Notes under the pieces: generated by a model
What the model was told of the DNA's origin: nothing
Databases searched by the model: none
The model's input: only the letters and a program-made list of their open reading frames with translations
From: Paenibacillus pabuli
Lineage (GTDB): Bacteria > Bacillota > Bacilli > Paenibacillales > Paenibacillaceae
NCBI RefSeq assembly: GCF_039831995.1
Contig: NZ_JBDOIO010000003.1
Span: forward strand, 1,426,001-1,490,000
Length of the DNA: 64,000 bases
Reading direction: 5' to 3'
Program-made: the position numbers and the translations under genes
In this document: in pieces, positions 1 to 8,359 of the stretch
Layout of the letters: each line of letters opens with the position of its first letter
Numbering within the stretch: the stretch's first letter is position 1

Positions 1-328
1 TGAATTTACCCACAGTTAGTGCTTCAAGAAATGCATTTTGGTAATTATGTACAGTCTGTGTAAATTGAGATTTCATTTCTTCTTCAGGCGGTTCTTCCTT
101 GATGCTTGAACCGGCTGCAAATTTTGCCGCAGCGGCAAAAAATTCGGCTTCTGTAATTTCTTCTTCACGTGATTCAATATCTACATAGTCCACACGGTGC
201 TGCATGAGCAAGGAAATATCCTCACTTTTAATGACAGTCCCTTTTCCGAGAATGTGCAATCCCGCATCGCTAAACGTATCCGCAGTCAGACGGTCTCCGT
301 CTTGCAGGTTCATAATATGGATTCTCAA
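1..328 (-). CDS. HD-GYP-type c-di-GMP phosphodiesterase, N-terminal part (runs off the window)
   Basis: Partial gene; 109 codons are visible and remain open to the window edge. The peptide begins LRIHIMNLQDGDRLTADTF and continues with GLHILGKGTVIKSEDISLL, a short N-terminal region that in Paenibacillus and Bacillus often precedes an HD-GYP domain, which would degrade cyclic di-GMP. The catalytic HD and GYP motifs lie outside the window, so the function rests on the N-terminal style alone. The start chosen is TTG (326-328), with an AGGGGG Shine-Dalgarno about 8 bases upstream; the first in-frame ATG is five codons later and has no better ribosome site. No partner gene is visible on this side. 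Confidence 0.6.
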   Translation of the reverse strand, partial: MRIHIMNLQDGDRLTADTFSDAGLHILGKGTVIKSEDISLLMQHRVDYVDIESREEEITEAEFFAAAAKFAAGSSIKEEPPEEEMKSQFTQTVHNYQNAFLEALTVGKF

Positions 329-559
329 TCGGTATTCCCCCTGAACAATTCATTATAGTAACAGTCCCCGATGGATTGGGTCCCCAAAATACCTATACTT
401 CTTTATATCGATTATTTTCTTGATTTTATGCATAGTTCAAACGACCTTAATCGCAAAAGGAAATACGAACGAGTAAGACTTTCTTCTCATTCAATTATTT
501 AAAATAATCCCGGTTTTGCCGAATAAGGTACATCGAGTGTTACGTTTCATTGAGGTGGG

Positions 560-590
560 AAAAATAACAAGCCCAAACCTCGGTTTGGGC
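560..590 (-). terminator. Rho-independent terminator of the UbiD-family gene
   Basis: Perfect inverted repeat GCCCAAACC / GGTTTGGGC at 571-590 followed, on the minus strand, by a T-rich run (positions 568-561). It lies 15 bases beyond the stop codon of the decarboxylase gene. Confidence 0.8.
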
Positions 591-604
591 CCATCCCTTT
601 TTAG

Positions 605-2440
605 CTAAATCTTGACCGATGCCAGACTGGCTCCACTGACAAATAAGCGTTCAATGCTTTTCTCCACCGCAGGATCTGGTATAAGCGGCGGCGCCTGATG
701 CGGCTTCACCCGAGCATCAATGATCATCTGGTCGCAGCCCCAGTGCTTATGCGTATAACTGCTGTTTACCCCATACATGTCGTGGGACGGATTGCTGCGT
801 GTAAATGTAGCCCATAGGAAGTTGTTCAGGTTCGCACTCAGGAAAGAGCTGTCATCGCACAGGATGATCAACGGACAGGTATCGAGTCCTCCTTGTTCCT
901 TCAGCATCTCTGCAAAGTGCTGCATTTCCCGCGCCGTCTCTTCATAACTCGTAAAAGCTGACGTCTGAATCGAAACGATCCCTGGCATAATCAGCTGCGC
1001 ATTCGTATAACCACGAATATTCTTCAAGGTATCCGGCACTTCTGTACATAACTCCCGAATCTTCTCACCGTAGGCTGCAAAAACAACCTTACTGCCGGTA
1101 TTTAGCCCCGTCCCTGAGTAATCCAGCGTATCGATGGTTGTATTGGTATGGAAGTGGATATCCCGCTGCAAATTCATGCGCTCCAGAATATAGGTCAGGA
1201 ATTCAACTTCGCGGTGGGTATCCAGCGGCTGCTGATCCTCAGCTGTAATAAACAGATACTTGGCCAGACTAAGCTGCCCCGTACCCAGAATACGATTCGC
1301 AATGGTCAGCAATTCCGTCGGCTGCTTCACCGTCTGATACGGCGTATAACGCTCACTTCCAATCGCAAACAACAGAGGATGCACACCGGCAGCGTCTACG
1401 GCATGTACTTCTTTGACACCCGGAATCTCCTGTTTGATGGCATCGCCCGTAATTTCATGAATCAGATCACCAAATGCCGTATCCTCCTGCGGGGGACGAC
1501 CCACAACCGTAAATGGCCAGATTGCATTAGGCTTCGCATACACTTTGTGCACCTTCATCAGCGGGAATTCATGCGTCAAGCTGTAATAGCCCAGATGATC
1601 CCCAAAGGGTCCCTCCGGTTTCGTTTCCCCTGGATATATATCTCCGGTAATGACAAAATCGGCATCATTGCTAATACAGTATCCATCCTTGTAGCTATAG
1701 CGGAAACGGCGTCCGGCGAGCAGACCGGCAAAGGTCAATTCGCTGAGACCCTCCGGTAACGGCATAACCGCAGATAGTGTATGAGCTGGAGGACCGCCGA
1801 TAAAGATACTGACTTTGAGCGGCTCCCCCTTTTTGACAGCCTTCGCCTGATGTATACCAATACCACGATGAATCTGATAGTGCAGCCCAATTTCCTTGTT
1901 CAATGCATAATCGTTGCCGTTTAGCTGAACACGATACATGCCCAAATTGGAGTTCATGATGCCCGGCTTATCCGGGTCCTCCGAATAAACCTGTGGCAAC
2001 GTTACAAAGGCTCCCCCGTCCATAGGCCAATGCTTGATCAGCGGCAGATCCGAGATTTGAATTTCCTGAGCTGACACGGGCAGACTGATCGACTTCTGTT
2101 TGGGCAGCGCCTGCCAGGCTGCTAGGCCTGTGCTGATGTGCTGGAAAGGCGTTTTGAGTGCCTTCATCGGATCGTCCCGCACAGCCATGACCCGTTGAAC
2201 GCCTTCGAGAGTGTTGCGAAACATGAATTTGCAGCGTTCGAGCGTTCCAAACAGGTTGGATACCGCCTGAAACTTCGAACCTTTCACATTTTCAAACAGC
2301 AGCGCCGGGCCTTTCGCCTCGTGCACTCTCATATGTATTGCAGCCATTTCGAGATTCGGGTCCACTTCTTCCTTAATCCGGATTAAATGTCCATGCTGCT
2401 CCAGATCGTTGATGCAATCTTCCATATTGCGATATTTCAT
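605..2440 (-). CDS. UbiD-family (prenylated-FMN) decarboxylase
   Basis: 611 residues. UbiD-family enzymes use prenylated FMN and a divalent metal to decarboxylate aromatic or unsaturated acids; members act in ubiquinone or menaquinone synthesis or in phenolic-acid breakdown. Seen here: the family motif NSNLGMYRVQ (about residues 163-172) in the cofactor and metal site, and EGPFGDHLGYY (about 276-286), which carries an acidic residue of the family's catalytic Glu-Arg-Glu set. It is longer than E. coli UbiD (about 497 residues) and similar in size to the roughly 600-residue long-form subgroup. The ATG has an ATGGAG ribosome site 7 bases upstream. No UbiX-type flavin prenyltransferase lies next to it, so cofactor supply and substrate are unknown. 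The gene stands alone with its own terminator. Confidence 0.85.
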   Translation of the reverse strand: MKYRNMEDCINDLEQHGHLIRIKEEVDPNLEMAAIHMRVHEAKGPALLFENVKGSKFQAVSNLFGTLERCKFMFRNTLEGVQRVMAVRDDPMKALKTPFQHISTGLAAWQALPKQKSISLPVSAQEIQISDLPLIKHWPMDGGAFVTLPQVYSEDPDKPGIMNSNLGMYRVQLNGNDYALNKEIGLHYQIHRGIGIHQAKAVKKGEPLKVSIFIGGPPAHTLSAVMPLPEGLSELTFAGLLAGRRFRYSYKDGYCISNDADFVITGDIYPGETKPEGPFGDHLGYYSLTHEFPLMKVHKVYAKPNAIWPFTVVGRPPQEDTAFGDLIHEITGDAIKQEIPGVKEVHAVDAAGVHPLLFAIGSERYTPYQTVKQPTELLTIANRILGTGQLSLAKYLFITAEDQQPLDTHREVEFLTYILERMNLQRDIHFHTNTTIDTLDYSGTGLNTGSKVVFAAYGEKIRELCTEVPDTLKNIRGYTNAQLIMPGIVSIQTSAFTSYEETAREMQHFAEMLKEQGGLDTCPLIILCDDSSFLSANLNNFLWATFTRSNPSHDMYGVNSSYTHKHWGCDQMIIDARVKPHQAPPLIPDPAVEKSIERLFVSGASLASVKI

Positions 2441-2748
2441 GGGATGGCTCCATTCTTTTTATATAATAGATACTTATGTTCATATATTCACATGGACGTG
2501 CAAAACAAGTACATCGAACAAATGCCTGAGTCCACTTCCTAATCTACTTCATCCTAAACGATCTATCTTTACGTCTCTTCTATTTTATCAAATGATCTAC
2601 TAGTAAACAAAATATATATATTATTCTCGCTCATTAAGGTTAAAGATGGAAATCCTATCCCGAACATTTCCCTTCCCGATAACAGCAAGAAGCCAGCTCA
2701 GAACATCGGTTCTGGGCTAGCTTCTTATCACTCCTAACAATGACTATA
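2441..2748. other. Intergenic region upstream of the UbiD-family gene
   Basis: 308 bases without a convincing gene. The left two thirds is A+T rich and must carry the promoter of the decarboxylase gene; I could not fix a clear -35/-10 pair. The right end holds the terminator of the deaminase gene. A 64-codon plus-strand ORF that starts inside the decarboxylase gene has no ribosome site and I do not believe it. Confidence 0.5.
2687..2726 (-). terminator. Hairpin terminator of the MTA/SAH deaminase gene
   Basis: Long inverted repeat with 18-base arms (only two G-U-type differences) around an ATCG loop, 23 bases past the deaminase stop. The T-run on the minus strand is short and interrupted, so efficiency is uncertain. 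Confidence 0.6.
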
Positions 2749-4041
2749 TTAAATTCCCTCAACGATCCGCTTCGCTCTAACCTTCACCTCACGATAAAGT
2801 TCATCCTCATCTATCGTTAAGAGCTTCCTGCCTCTCATCAGAACCTCTCCATTGACAATCGTCGTGTCTACGTCCGCACCATTAACGCTGTATGCAAGTA
2901 GCGACTCCACCTCATGTACAGGCTGAAGATGGGGCTTCTCCAGATCAATCAGAATCAGATCCGCCTTCCGCCCTACCTCAAGTATGCCTACATCCTCCTG
3001 AAGCTTAAGCAGACCCGCGCTGCCACGAGTCGCCATCTGTAGTACTTGCCTTGCCGGCAAGCGAGTCGGATCTCCGTAATCCAGCTTCTGCAGCCATGTT
3101 GCAGCCTTGATCTCTTCAAACATATCTACGGTCGTCGCGCTTCCGGCTCCATCTGTTCCAAGTCCGACATGGATCTCCTGTGCAATCATGTCCGTGATGG
3201 GAGCAATGCCACAGCCCAGTTTCAGATTGCTGACCGGATTGTGGGCGATGCCTCCACGCATGCCTTTCAACCTGCCAATATCTCTGCGATTGAGGTGCAC
3301 CCCATGGGCAAGCAGCACATGTGCGTTCTCGAACATGCCAGCTTCCTCAAGGTATTCCGTTGGTGTCAACCCGTAACGTTCACGAATCTTCGCGACCTCT
3401 TCCTTGGTTTCGGCCAGATGGATATGAAGAGGAATATCATCCTGCTCAGCCAGGCCGATGACTTCCCTCAGCGGTTCTACAGGACAGGTGTATGGCGAAT
3501 GAGGCCCATACATCGTTGTGATTCTTCCATCTGCCTTGCCTGACCAGCGATGAACGAGATCAATGCCTTCCTGCATTCTCCGTCCACCATCATCCTCCAT
3601 GAATACCATTCCGCGCGTGAGAGATGCACGAATGCCCGTTTTCGTTACGGCTTCAGCGATCTCATTCATGTGAATGTACATATCTGCATAGGCTGTCGTG
3701 CCTGATCGAATCATCTCGGCCATGGACAATTGGGCTCCCCAATAAATGTCTTCAGGCGTCATTTGTGCTTCAGCAGGCAGCATTTTGCGGTCCAGCCAGT
3801 CCATTAACTTCAGATCATCCGAGAACCCACGCAGCAAACTCATTGGTGAATGCTGATGCGCATTCACCAGTCCAGGCATGGCAAGCATGTTTTTTCCGTT
3901 CATGATGTCGTCACCCGGCTTGGCGGCAAGGTGATCCGAGATTTCGGCAATTCGGTCTCCTTCAATACGAATATCCCCCAGGAAGGGGGCCTCTCCGTCT
4001 TTCATGGATAGAATCATCACTTGCTGAATCAATATGCCCAT
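2749..4041 (-). CDS. mtaD: 5-methylthioadenosine/S-adenosylhomocysteine deaminase (amidohydrolase)
   Basis: 430 residues. Predicted to deaminate the adenine ring of methylthioadenosine or S-adenosylhomocysteine to the inosine form, recycling by-products of S-adenosylmethionine use in the cytoplasm. Amidohydrolase TIM-barrel signs: the metal motif HQH in GLVNAHQHSPM (about residues 58-68), HIHLAETKEE (third metal His and substrate Glu), a later LLAHGVHL, and GLGTDGAGSA with the catalytic Asp. The C-terminal DLILIDL and VNGEVLMRGRKL are the usual small beta-domain of this family. The start at 4041 is preferred because AGAGGAG lies about 10 bases upstream; a 20-codon upstream extension lacks a ribosome site. 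Other amidohydrolases such as guanine deaminase or TrzN-like enzymes look alike, so substrate is family-level. Confidence 0.85.
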   Translation of the reverse strand: MGILIQQVMILSMKDGEAPFLGDIRIEGDRIAEISDHLAAKPGDDIMNGKNMLAMPGLVNAHQHSPMSLLRGFSDDLKLMDWLDRKMLPAEAQMTPEDIYWGAQLSMAEMIRSGTTAYADMYIHMNEIAEAVTKTGIRASLTRGMVFMEDDGGRRMQEGIDLVHRWSGKADGRITTMYGPHSPYTCPVEPLREVIGLAEQDDIPLHIHLAETKEEVAKIRERYGLTPTEYLEEAGMFENAHVLLAHGVHLNRRDIGRLKGMRGGIAHNPVSNLKLGCGIAPITDMIAQEIHVGLGTDGAGSATTVDMFEEIKAATWLQKLDYGDPTRLPARQVLQMATRGSAGLLKLQEDVGILEVGRKADLILIDLEKPHLQPVHEVESLLAYSVNGADVDTTIVNGEVLMRGRKLLTIDEDELYREVKVRAKRIVEGI

Positions 4042-4118
4042 TCGTTTCACATCTCCTCTGGATTCAAATAAATAGCTCAGATCCAAAGGATAAGCCTTCA
4101 CGTAACGGAAAGGTCAAG

Positions 4119-4412
4119 TCATGAATATTTCTGAATCGTTATCTTTCTATAACTTAGGATGAAAGGTTTGGGGTCAACTTTCACCATGTAAGGATACACT
4201 CCGGTACTTGTATGGAGGTAAAAAAATCCCCCCTCATCTCCCATTCTTCGAAAGGACATGTCGAATACATCCTTGATATGAAACTCGCGATATTTCGTTA
4301 CAATTTTGTCCGAGTACAGGATCATGGATCGTTCGTTCGACTTGATCTCTTGCGCCAGACCTGTCACTTCCCTCTGTACTTTATAGTATGGCAGTACTGC
4401 AACACAGGTCAT
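4119..4412 (-). CDS. Small conserved-looking protein of unknown function
   Basis: 97 residues, soluble, no signal or membrane segment. I do not recognise the family. The middle (ILYSDKIVTKYREFHIKDV, then FFYLHTSTGVYPYMVKVDP) reads like a compact beta-rich fold with a FFYLHT...VYPY hairpin, somewhat reminiscent of LytTR or PH-like modules, but I cannot assign one. It looks real: GGAGG lies 6 bases before the ATG, and a good promoter lies 35-60 bases upstream. It stops 77 bases before the deaminase start, so the two may be co-transcribed. Confidence 0.7.
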   Translation of the reverse strand: MTCVAVLPYYKVQREVTGLAQEIKSNERSMILYSDKIVTKYREFHIKDVFDMSFRRMGDEGGFFYLHTSTGVYPYMVKVDPKPFILSYRKITIQKYS

Positions 4413-4446
4413 GATCCCCCTCCGCTCTTGTCATGATTCTGGTTCC

Positions 4447-4474
4447 ATCATAGCAGATTGGAGAGGTAAGCCAA
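4447..4474 (-). promoter_or_regulatory. SigA-type promoter of the small gene at 4119-4412
   Basis: Minus-strand TTGGCT (4469-4474), 16-base spacer, TATGAT (4447-4452). It sits 35 bases upstream of the small gene's ATG. Confidence 0.5.
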
Positions 4475-4623
4475 AATAACAACTTGAATGTACGACCAAA
4501 TATGTAGTTCTGCATTTTCATCATTCGATTCCACTCGCTCCGGGAAACAATATATAGAAGAATAGAACCATCTCGATCTATACATTGAAGATTGGAAGCC
4601 GCTTTTTGGATTTATGCAAATTC

Positions 4624-5721
4624 TCACTTGATAACGGTCACGACATTCAGCGGAGAAGGGAGCGCATTTTGAACATCTTGCAGGGTGAGACATTGTTCAA
4701 TATGGAAGACGCCGTGGGGCAGTTCAGTCCGGTACATTCGTTCTGCAACCGCTGCAGCCACTGCTGCCGTCGCATCGGCTTCACGCTCACCCACTAGCAG
4801 CTGCTCTACTCGAACCGGTTTGCCTTGTTTCCATCCGGCTGCATCCACCTTGACAGCAAACATCTCTTCTCCGCCGGGAATGAGACCAAATGCCTTGACG
4901 GTCCCGCTTCGGATGGAAGGGAAACGCAGCAAGCTGAACACCCCGGCTCGCTTCGAGATCGCCATGGATCTTGTCATCCAGCGGGAATCCAGGCATAGGC
5001 GCGTTGATACCGTTGGAATACGCAACGTGCGGGCAACCGCATGTTGATCCGAGAAGTTAAACCGATAGGCTTTTCTGCGTCCCAGCTTTGGTCCAAAATC
5101 AATCCATTTGCCATCCTGGAAACTCCGAACCTCGGTTGGCTTACCATCCTTCATCACATTATAAATCGCATTCATCTGATCAACAGTCCACTCTACCGCT
5201 GCCTTTCCATGCTTCTCCCCCAGTCCCAGCATGACCGTAATATCCGCTTCATCCACCTGATTCAGTTGAGCACCAGCTTCCCGTACAAGCAGATTCGTCA
5301 CGCCAGGTGACAGTCCCACACTCAGCATGGCTGTTACCTTGTGACGCTGCATTTTCTTATGTAACGTTTCTACTTGAGCAAGAAAATCAACCTTGGCCGA
5401 GATATCCATATAATCCGTCCCTGATTGTGCGCACGCCTCCACAAACCGCGTGTCTGATTGATCCACACACATGATAACCAGCTTGACCGTTTCCAGCATG
5501 GCTGGATTAACACCTTGCCTCACATCCAGCTGCAGCGGCTGCACAGTCCCTCCTGTAGAGCGACTGAATTCCTGAGCTCGATTCATATGGGTACCTGCCG
5601 CCCACACCTTGCCCGGGAACAAGCGTCCAAGTTGCGTACATATCATCTGCCCGACTTGACCATAACCGCCTACGACCCAGATCTGGTCTTTATTTGCCTT
5701 AACGTTAGATTCGACTTGCAT
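4624..5721 (-). CDS. Saccharopine dehydrogenase-like NAD(P)-binding oxidoreductase
   Basis: 365 residues. The N-terminus has a Rossmann dinucleotide-binding motif VVGGYGQVGQMICTQLG (about residues 14-30), followed by MDISAKVDFL and SVGLSPGVTNLL, typical of saccharopine-dehydrogenase-like proteins. True saccharopine dehydrogenase acts in lysine metabolism, but bacterial members of this size are mostly uncharacterised, so the substrate is unknown. The start at 5721 is chosen because GGAGG lies 7 bases upstream; the frame is open further but that part overlaps the upstream gene. It overlaps the stop of the truncated methyltransferase by 17 bases and shares its promoter at 6182-6209. Confidence 0.75.
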   Translation of the reverse strand: MQVESNVKANKDQIWVVGGYGQVGQMICTQLGRLFPGKVWAAGTHMNRAQEFSRSTGGTVQPLQLDVRQGVNPAMLETVKLVIMCVDQSDTRFVEACAQSGTDYMDISAKVDFLAQVETLHKKMQRHKVTAMLSVGLSPGVTNLLVREAGAQLNQVDEADITVMLGLGEKHGKAAVEWTVDQMNAIYNVMKDGKPTEVRSFQDGKWIDFGPKLGRRKAYRFNFSDQHAVARTLRIPTVSTRLCLDSRWMTRSMAISKRAGVFSLLRFPSIRSGTVKAFGLIPGGEEMFAVKVDAAGWKQGKPVRVEQLLVGEREADATAAVAAAVAERMYRTELPHGVFHIEQCLTLQDVQNALPSPLNVVTVIK

Positions 5722-6133
5722 AATATCCCTCCACCCAAAATGCTCCAAAATAGCGTGTAATATGAGTAAAACCACATTCGGAGAGCAGCGTGACGGTCTC
5801 CTCGGACGAAATCGGATCAGAATCCCTTCCCAGGGAAGCTGCAAAATAATCCCATTCTTCCCGTGTAACTCCCGCACATAACATGTGCTCCCTCCATGCA
5901 TTCATCATGATCTTATGGGCAGGCGACTCCAGTTCTGCATTGACAGCAGCAAGAATCAGCGGTGCTCCGGGCTTTAGCCTCGCTGTGAGGCTGGTCATAA
6001 ACTTCCTCTTCGCCTCCATGCCCTGAATGAAATGCAGCATCAGCATGCTTGTCGCCCCGTCATATAACTCATCTGGTGGCAGCTCTTCCACCGTCATGCC
6101 TTCCAATGTGACTCTTGAACCCGCTCCTGCCAC
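5705..6133 (-). pseudogene. Truncated class I SAM-dependent methyltransferase (C-terminal half only)
   Basis: 142 codons remain, from a GTG at 6133. The sequence starts at the segment VTLEGMTVEELP, continues YDGATSMLMLHFI (post-motif region) and LKPGAPLILAAVNAE, and ends in GFTHITRYFGAFWVEGYY, matching the second half of a roughly 230-residue methyltransferase. The first ~95 residues, including the glycine-rich SAM-binding motif I, are missing, and an in-frame TAA lies seven codons above the GTG. An AAGGAG is directly against the GTG, too close to work well. A promoter with a perfect -10 box remains about 50 bases upstream, so the deletion seems to have removed the gene's front but kept its promoter. 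I infer no methyltransferase activity. Confidence 0.7.
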
Positions 6134-6181
6134 ACTCCTTCTGTGTTGAAGTTAGACTTGACTCCTGATTCGTCTAATTTC

Positions 6182-6209
6182 ATTATAAAAGACTACGATA
6201 AGCCCACAA
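6182..6209 (-). promoter_or_regulatory. Promoter for the truncated methyltransferase / dehydrogenase unit
   Basis: Minus-strand TTGTGG (6204-6209), 16-base spacer, perfect TATAAT (6182-6187). It now reads into the methyltransferase remnant and the saccharopine-dehydrogenase-like gene. Confidence 0.5.
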
Positions 6210-6254
6210 TCCCAGAACAATGGGATATCCCCGTGGGGAGAGGAGACACCTTAT

Positions 6255-7364
6255 ATGAAATCAGCATTAGAACAAGGCAGAACATTCATAACTTCTCTCG
6301 AAAAGGGATCCTGGTCCTCCCGCACCTACCGGGAAGCGGTATTGAAAGCAATCCACGCCGTTGTCCCCTATGACGCATATTGTTTCACGACAGTGGACCC
6401 ACAGACCCTGATATCGACCGGTGCTGTGACAGAAGAGGGCATCGAAGCGATACACGATCGGCTGTTCATTATCGAATATACGGAAGACGATGTACATAAA
6501 TATGCAGACTTGATTCGCAGCAACAAGCCTGCAGCCATTCTACAGGCAGCCATTCGTGATATGCCTGATCGAAGTTTGCGATATCGTTCGATCTTGCAGC
6601 CTGCTGGTTTCGGCGATGAGCTTCGAGCTGTACTCATTTGTGACGAGACGTGTTGGGGTTACCTGACCCTCTATCGTAAGGTGGATCGGCCTTTCTTTTC
6701 GGAAGAGGAAGGGCAGTGGATTGAGGAGTGGACAACTTCCATAGCCAGGATGTTGAAAAGGACCCGTCTGACACTTATGGACGAGATCAAACAAGGAAGT
6801 CCGATCGATCCGGGAATTATGATAATATCTGATTCCATTCAGTTATTGTCGTCCAATGCCTCGGCACAATATTGGGCTAACCCAACTGCAGCAGCTTGAG
6901 TCAGTGGGCCCAGACATCCTGCCTCGTCCGGTACGAGCGGTTTGTTCTCATTTGTTAAGCCAGACGCTCTTATCGGCTGTATCTTCAGTGTCGTCCGCTA
7001 AGTCACCTTCCAAAGTCTGCATACAGCTCCTGGATGGTCGCTATCTGGTGCTGCATGCAAGTCGCATGCAGCAGTTGAATGGTCCGGATCAGATCGCCGT
7101 CAGACTTGAACAGGCCATTCCACAGGATTTGCTGCCCCTGCTTGCGGAGAGTCACGGTTTATCGGCACGCGAACGGGAATTGCTCGGATATGTGCTGCGC
7201 AGCTACTCTTCCAAAGAAATCGCTGCGGCGATGAATATATCCGCGTATACAGTCCAGGATCATTTAAAATCCATTTTCGCCAAGACAAGTGTGTATACTC
7301 ACGCCGGGAGCTCATTTGGTATTTTGTATCCCGTTTCCAACTTAAGGATGATCGTGCCGTTTAA
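6255..7364 (+). pseudogene. GAF-LuxR transcriptional regulator broken by two frameshifts
   Basis: The gene begins at ATG 6255 with GGAG about 10 bases upstream. An N-terminal GAF-like sensor (AVVPYDAYCFTTVDPQTLI, then GDELRAVLICDETCWGYLTL) runs to about 6893 in one frame. The same protein continues in a second frame from about 6880 (LTQLQQLESVGPDILPRP) through a LuxR helix-turn-helix, GLSARERELLGYVLRSYSSK and then IAAAMNISAYTVQDHLKSIF. The natural end, SRRELIWYFVSRFQLKDDRAV, is in a third frame and stops at 7364. The first lesion fits one extra G in TGGGC near 6875; the second fits a duplicated TA in GTGTATAC near 7291. Without repair the DNA-binding domain is not made from the 6255 start. 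Sequencing error is possible, but two errors in one gene, beside a truncated neighbour, favour real decay. Confidence 0.75.
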
Positions 7365-7381
7365 GGAATGACGGACATACC

Positions 7382-7420
7382 AAAAAGAAGCGTAATCCAT
7401 CTAAGGATCACGCTTCTTTT
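7382..7420. terminator. Bidirectional terminator between the LuxR pseudogene and yidC
   Basis: Inverted repeat AAAAGAAGCGTAATCC / GGATCACGCTTCTTTT with a 6-base loop; A and T runs flank both arms, so it can serve both convergent units. Confidence 0.8.
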
Positions 7421-7489
7421 GGCATATTCGCTTGAAAACACCGCTTCCTGCTCCCGTTCTCATAATGTTTCTAAATAAATACTTCTCAA

Positions 7490-8359
7490 CTAGGATTTTG
7501 CGGGTTTGGTTCCTTTGGCGGGTTTGATCTTCTTCTCCTGCAAAATTGCTGGCTCTTGAGGATGTTCCACCGGATACAGTTTGCGGAACAATAACGTCTG
7601 AAGGACAAGGAATGAACCGCCAACCGTCCAATAGAGCGGCATGGCTGCAGGTGCTGTCAGAGAGAAAAAGGCCATCATCAGCGGTGAAATGTACCCCATG
7701 ATTGCGAACTGTTTTCGCTGCTCAGGTGCCATATTGGCCTGTGAAACCTTCGCCTGGATCAGGTAGATCACCGCAACCACAACAGCAAGCACATAATCGG
7801 GTGCCCCGAGTTTGAACCACAAAAAAGAATGAGAAGACAGCTCTGGCGTTAGCCGAATCGCCGTGTATATGCCTGAAAGGATCGGCAGCTGAATCAGCAG
7901 CGGCAAGCAACCGATATTCAATGGATTGAAGTTATGCTTTTTGTACAGTTCCATCGTCTCTTGGGAGAGCTTCTGACGATCTGCAGTGTCATTTTTCCCC
8001 TCATATTTTTTCTTAAGTGCATCCATCTCGGGCTTCATGGCATTCATGATCACCCGGGTGCCCTGCTGGGATTTGGCCTGCCGCATCATTAAAGGCAGCA
8101 GCGCAAGCCGAATGACCAAAGTAATCACGATAATGGAGACGCCGTAACTGCCACCAAAGATGGTTGCAATATGCTGAATCAGATACGACAGCGGAAATAC
8201 AATATAGTGATTAAAAAATCCTGGTGTAGACGCGTTAATCTCCGATACGTTGTTGCTGCATCCAGCTAGCAGCATGACTGCAAATAAAATGGCAATCAGC
8301 CCATAGATCCGTCCCTTGCCAGATGTAAAAGTGAACCCCTTGCTTGTCTTATGTTCCAT
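7490..8359 (-). CDS. yidC: YidC/OxaA-family membrane protein insertase (lipoprotein form)
   Basis: 289 residues. Inserts and folds membrane proteins with or without SecYEG. It starts with a lipoprotein signal ending LLAGC (lipid-modified Cys34), followed by a periplasm-side-type TM1, the conserved cytosolic loop RQAKSQQGTRVIMNAMKPEM with a basic coiled-coil hairpin, the KHNFNPLNIGCLPLLIQLPI segment, and later membrane segments ending near TVGGSFLVLQTLLF. The Lys/Arg-rich tail (KKIKPAKGTKPAKS) fits ribosome contact. GAGGAGG lies 6 bases before the ATG but is partly inside a perfect 11-bp stem with the upstream leader, so translation is probably controlled by that leader, as for the second YidC (YqjG) of B. 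subtilis. I infer that it is the inducible paralogue. Confidence 0.93.
   Translation of the reverse strand: MEHKTSKGFTFTSGKGRIYGLIAILFAVMLLAGCSNNVSEINASTPGFFNHYIVFPLSYLIQHIATIFGGSYGVSIIVITLVIRLALLPLMMRQAKSQQGTRVIMNAMKPEMDALKKKYEGKNDTADRQKLSQETMELYKKHNFNPLNIGCLPLLIQLPILSGIYTAIRLTPELSSHSFLWFKLGAPDYVLAVVVAVIYLIQAKVSQANMAPEQRKQFAIMGYISPLMMAFFSLTAPAAMPLYWTVGGSFLVLQTLLFRKLYPVEHPQEPAILQEKKIKPAKGTKPAKS

Noticed and set aside
1148..1759. 203-codon plus-strand ORF
   Set aside because: Antisense to the UbiD-family gene, no ribosome site, no recognisable domain.
4448..4693. 81-codon minus-strand ORF
   Set aside because: Overlaps the dehydrogenase end in another frame and lacks an SD; the gap is better explained as the promoter region of the small gene at 4119-4412.
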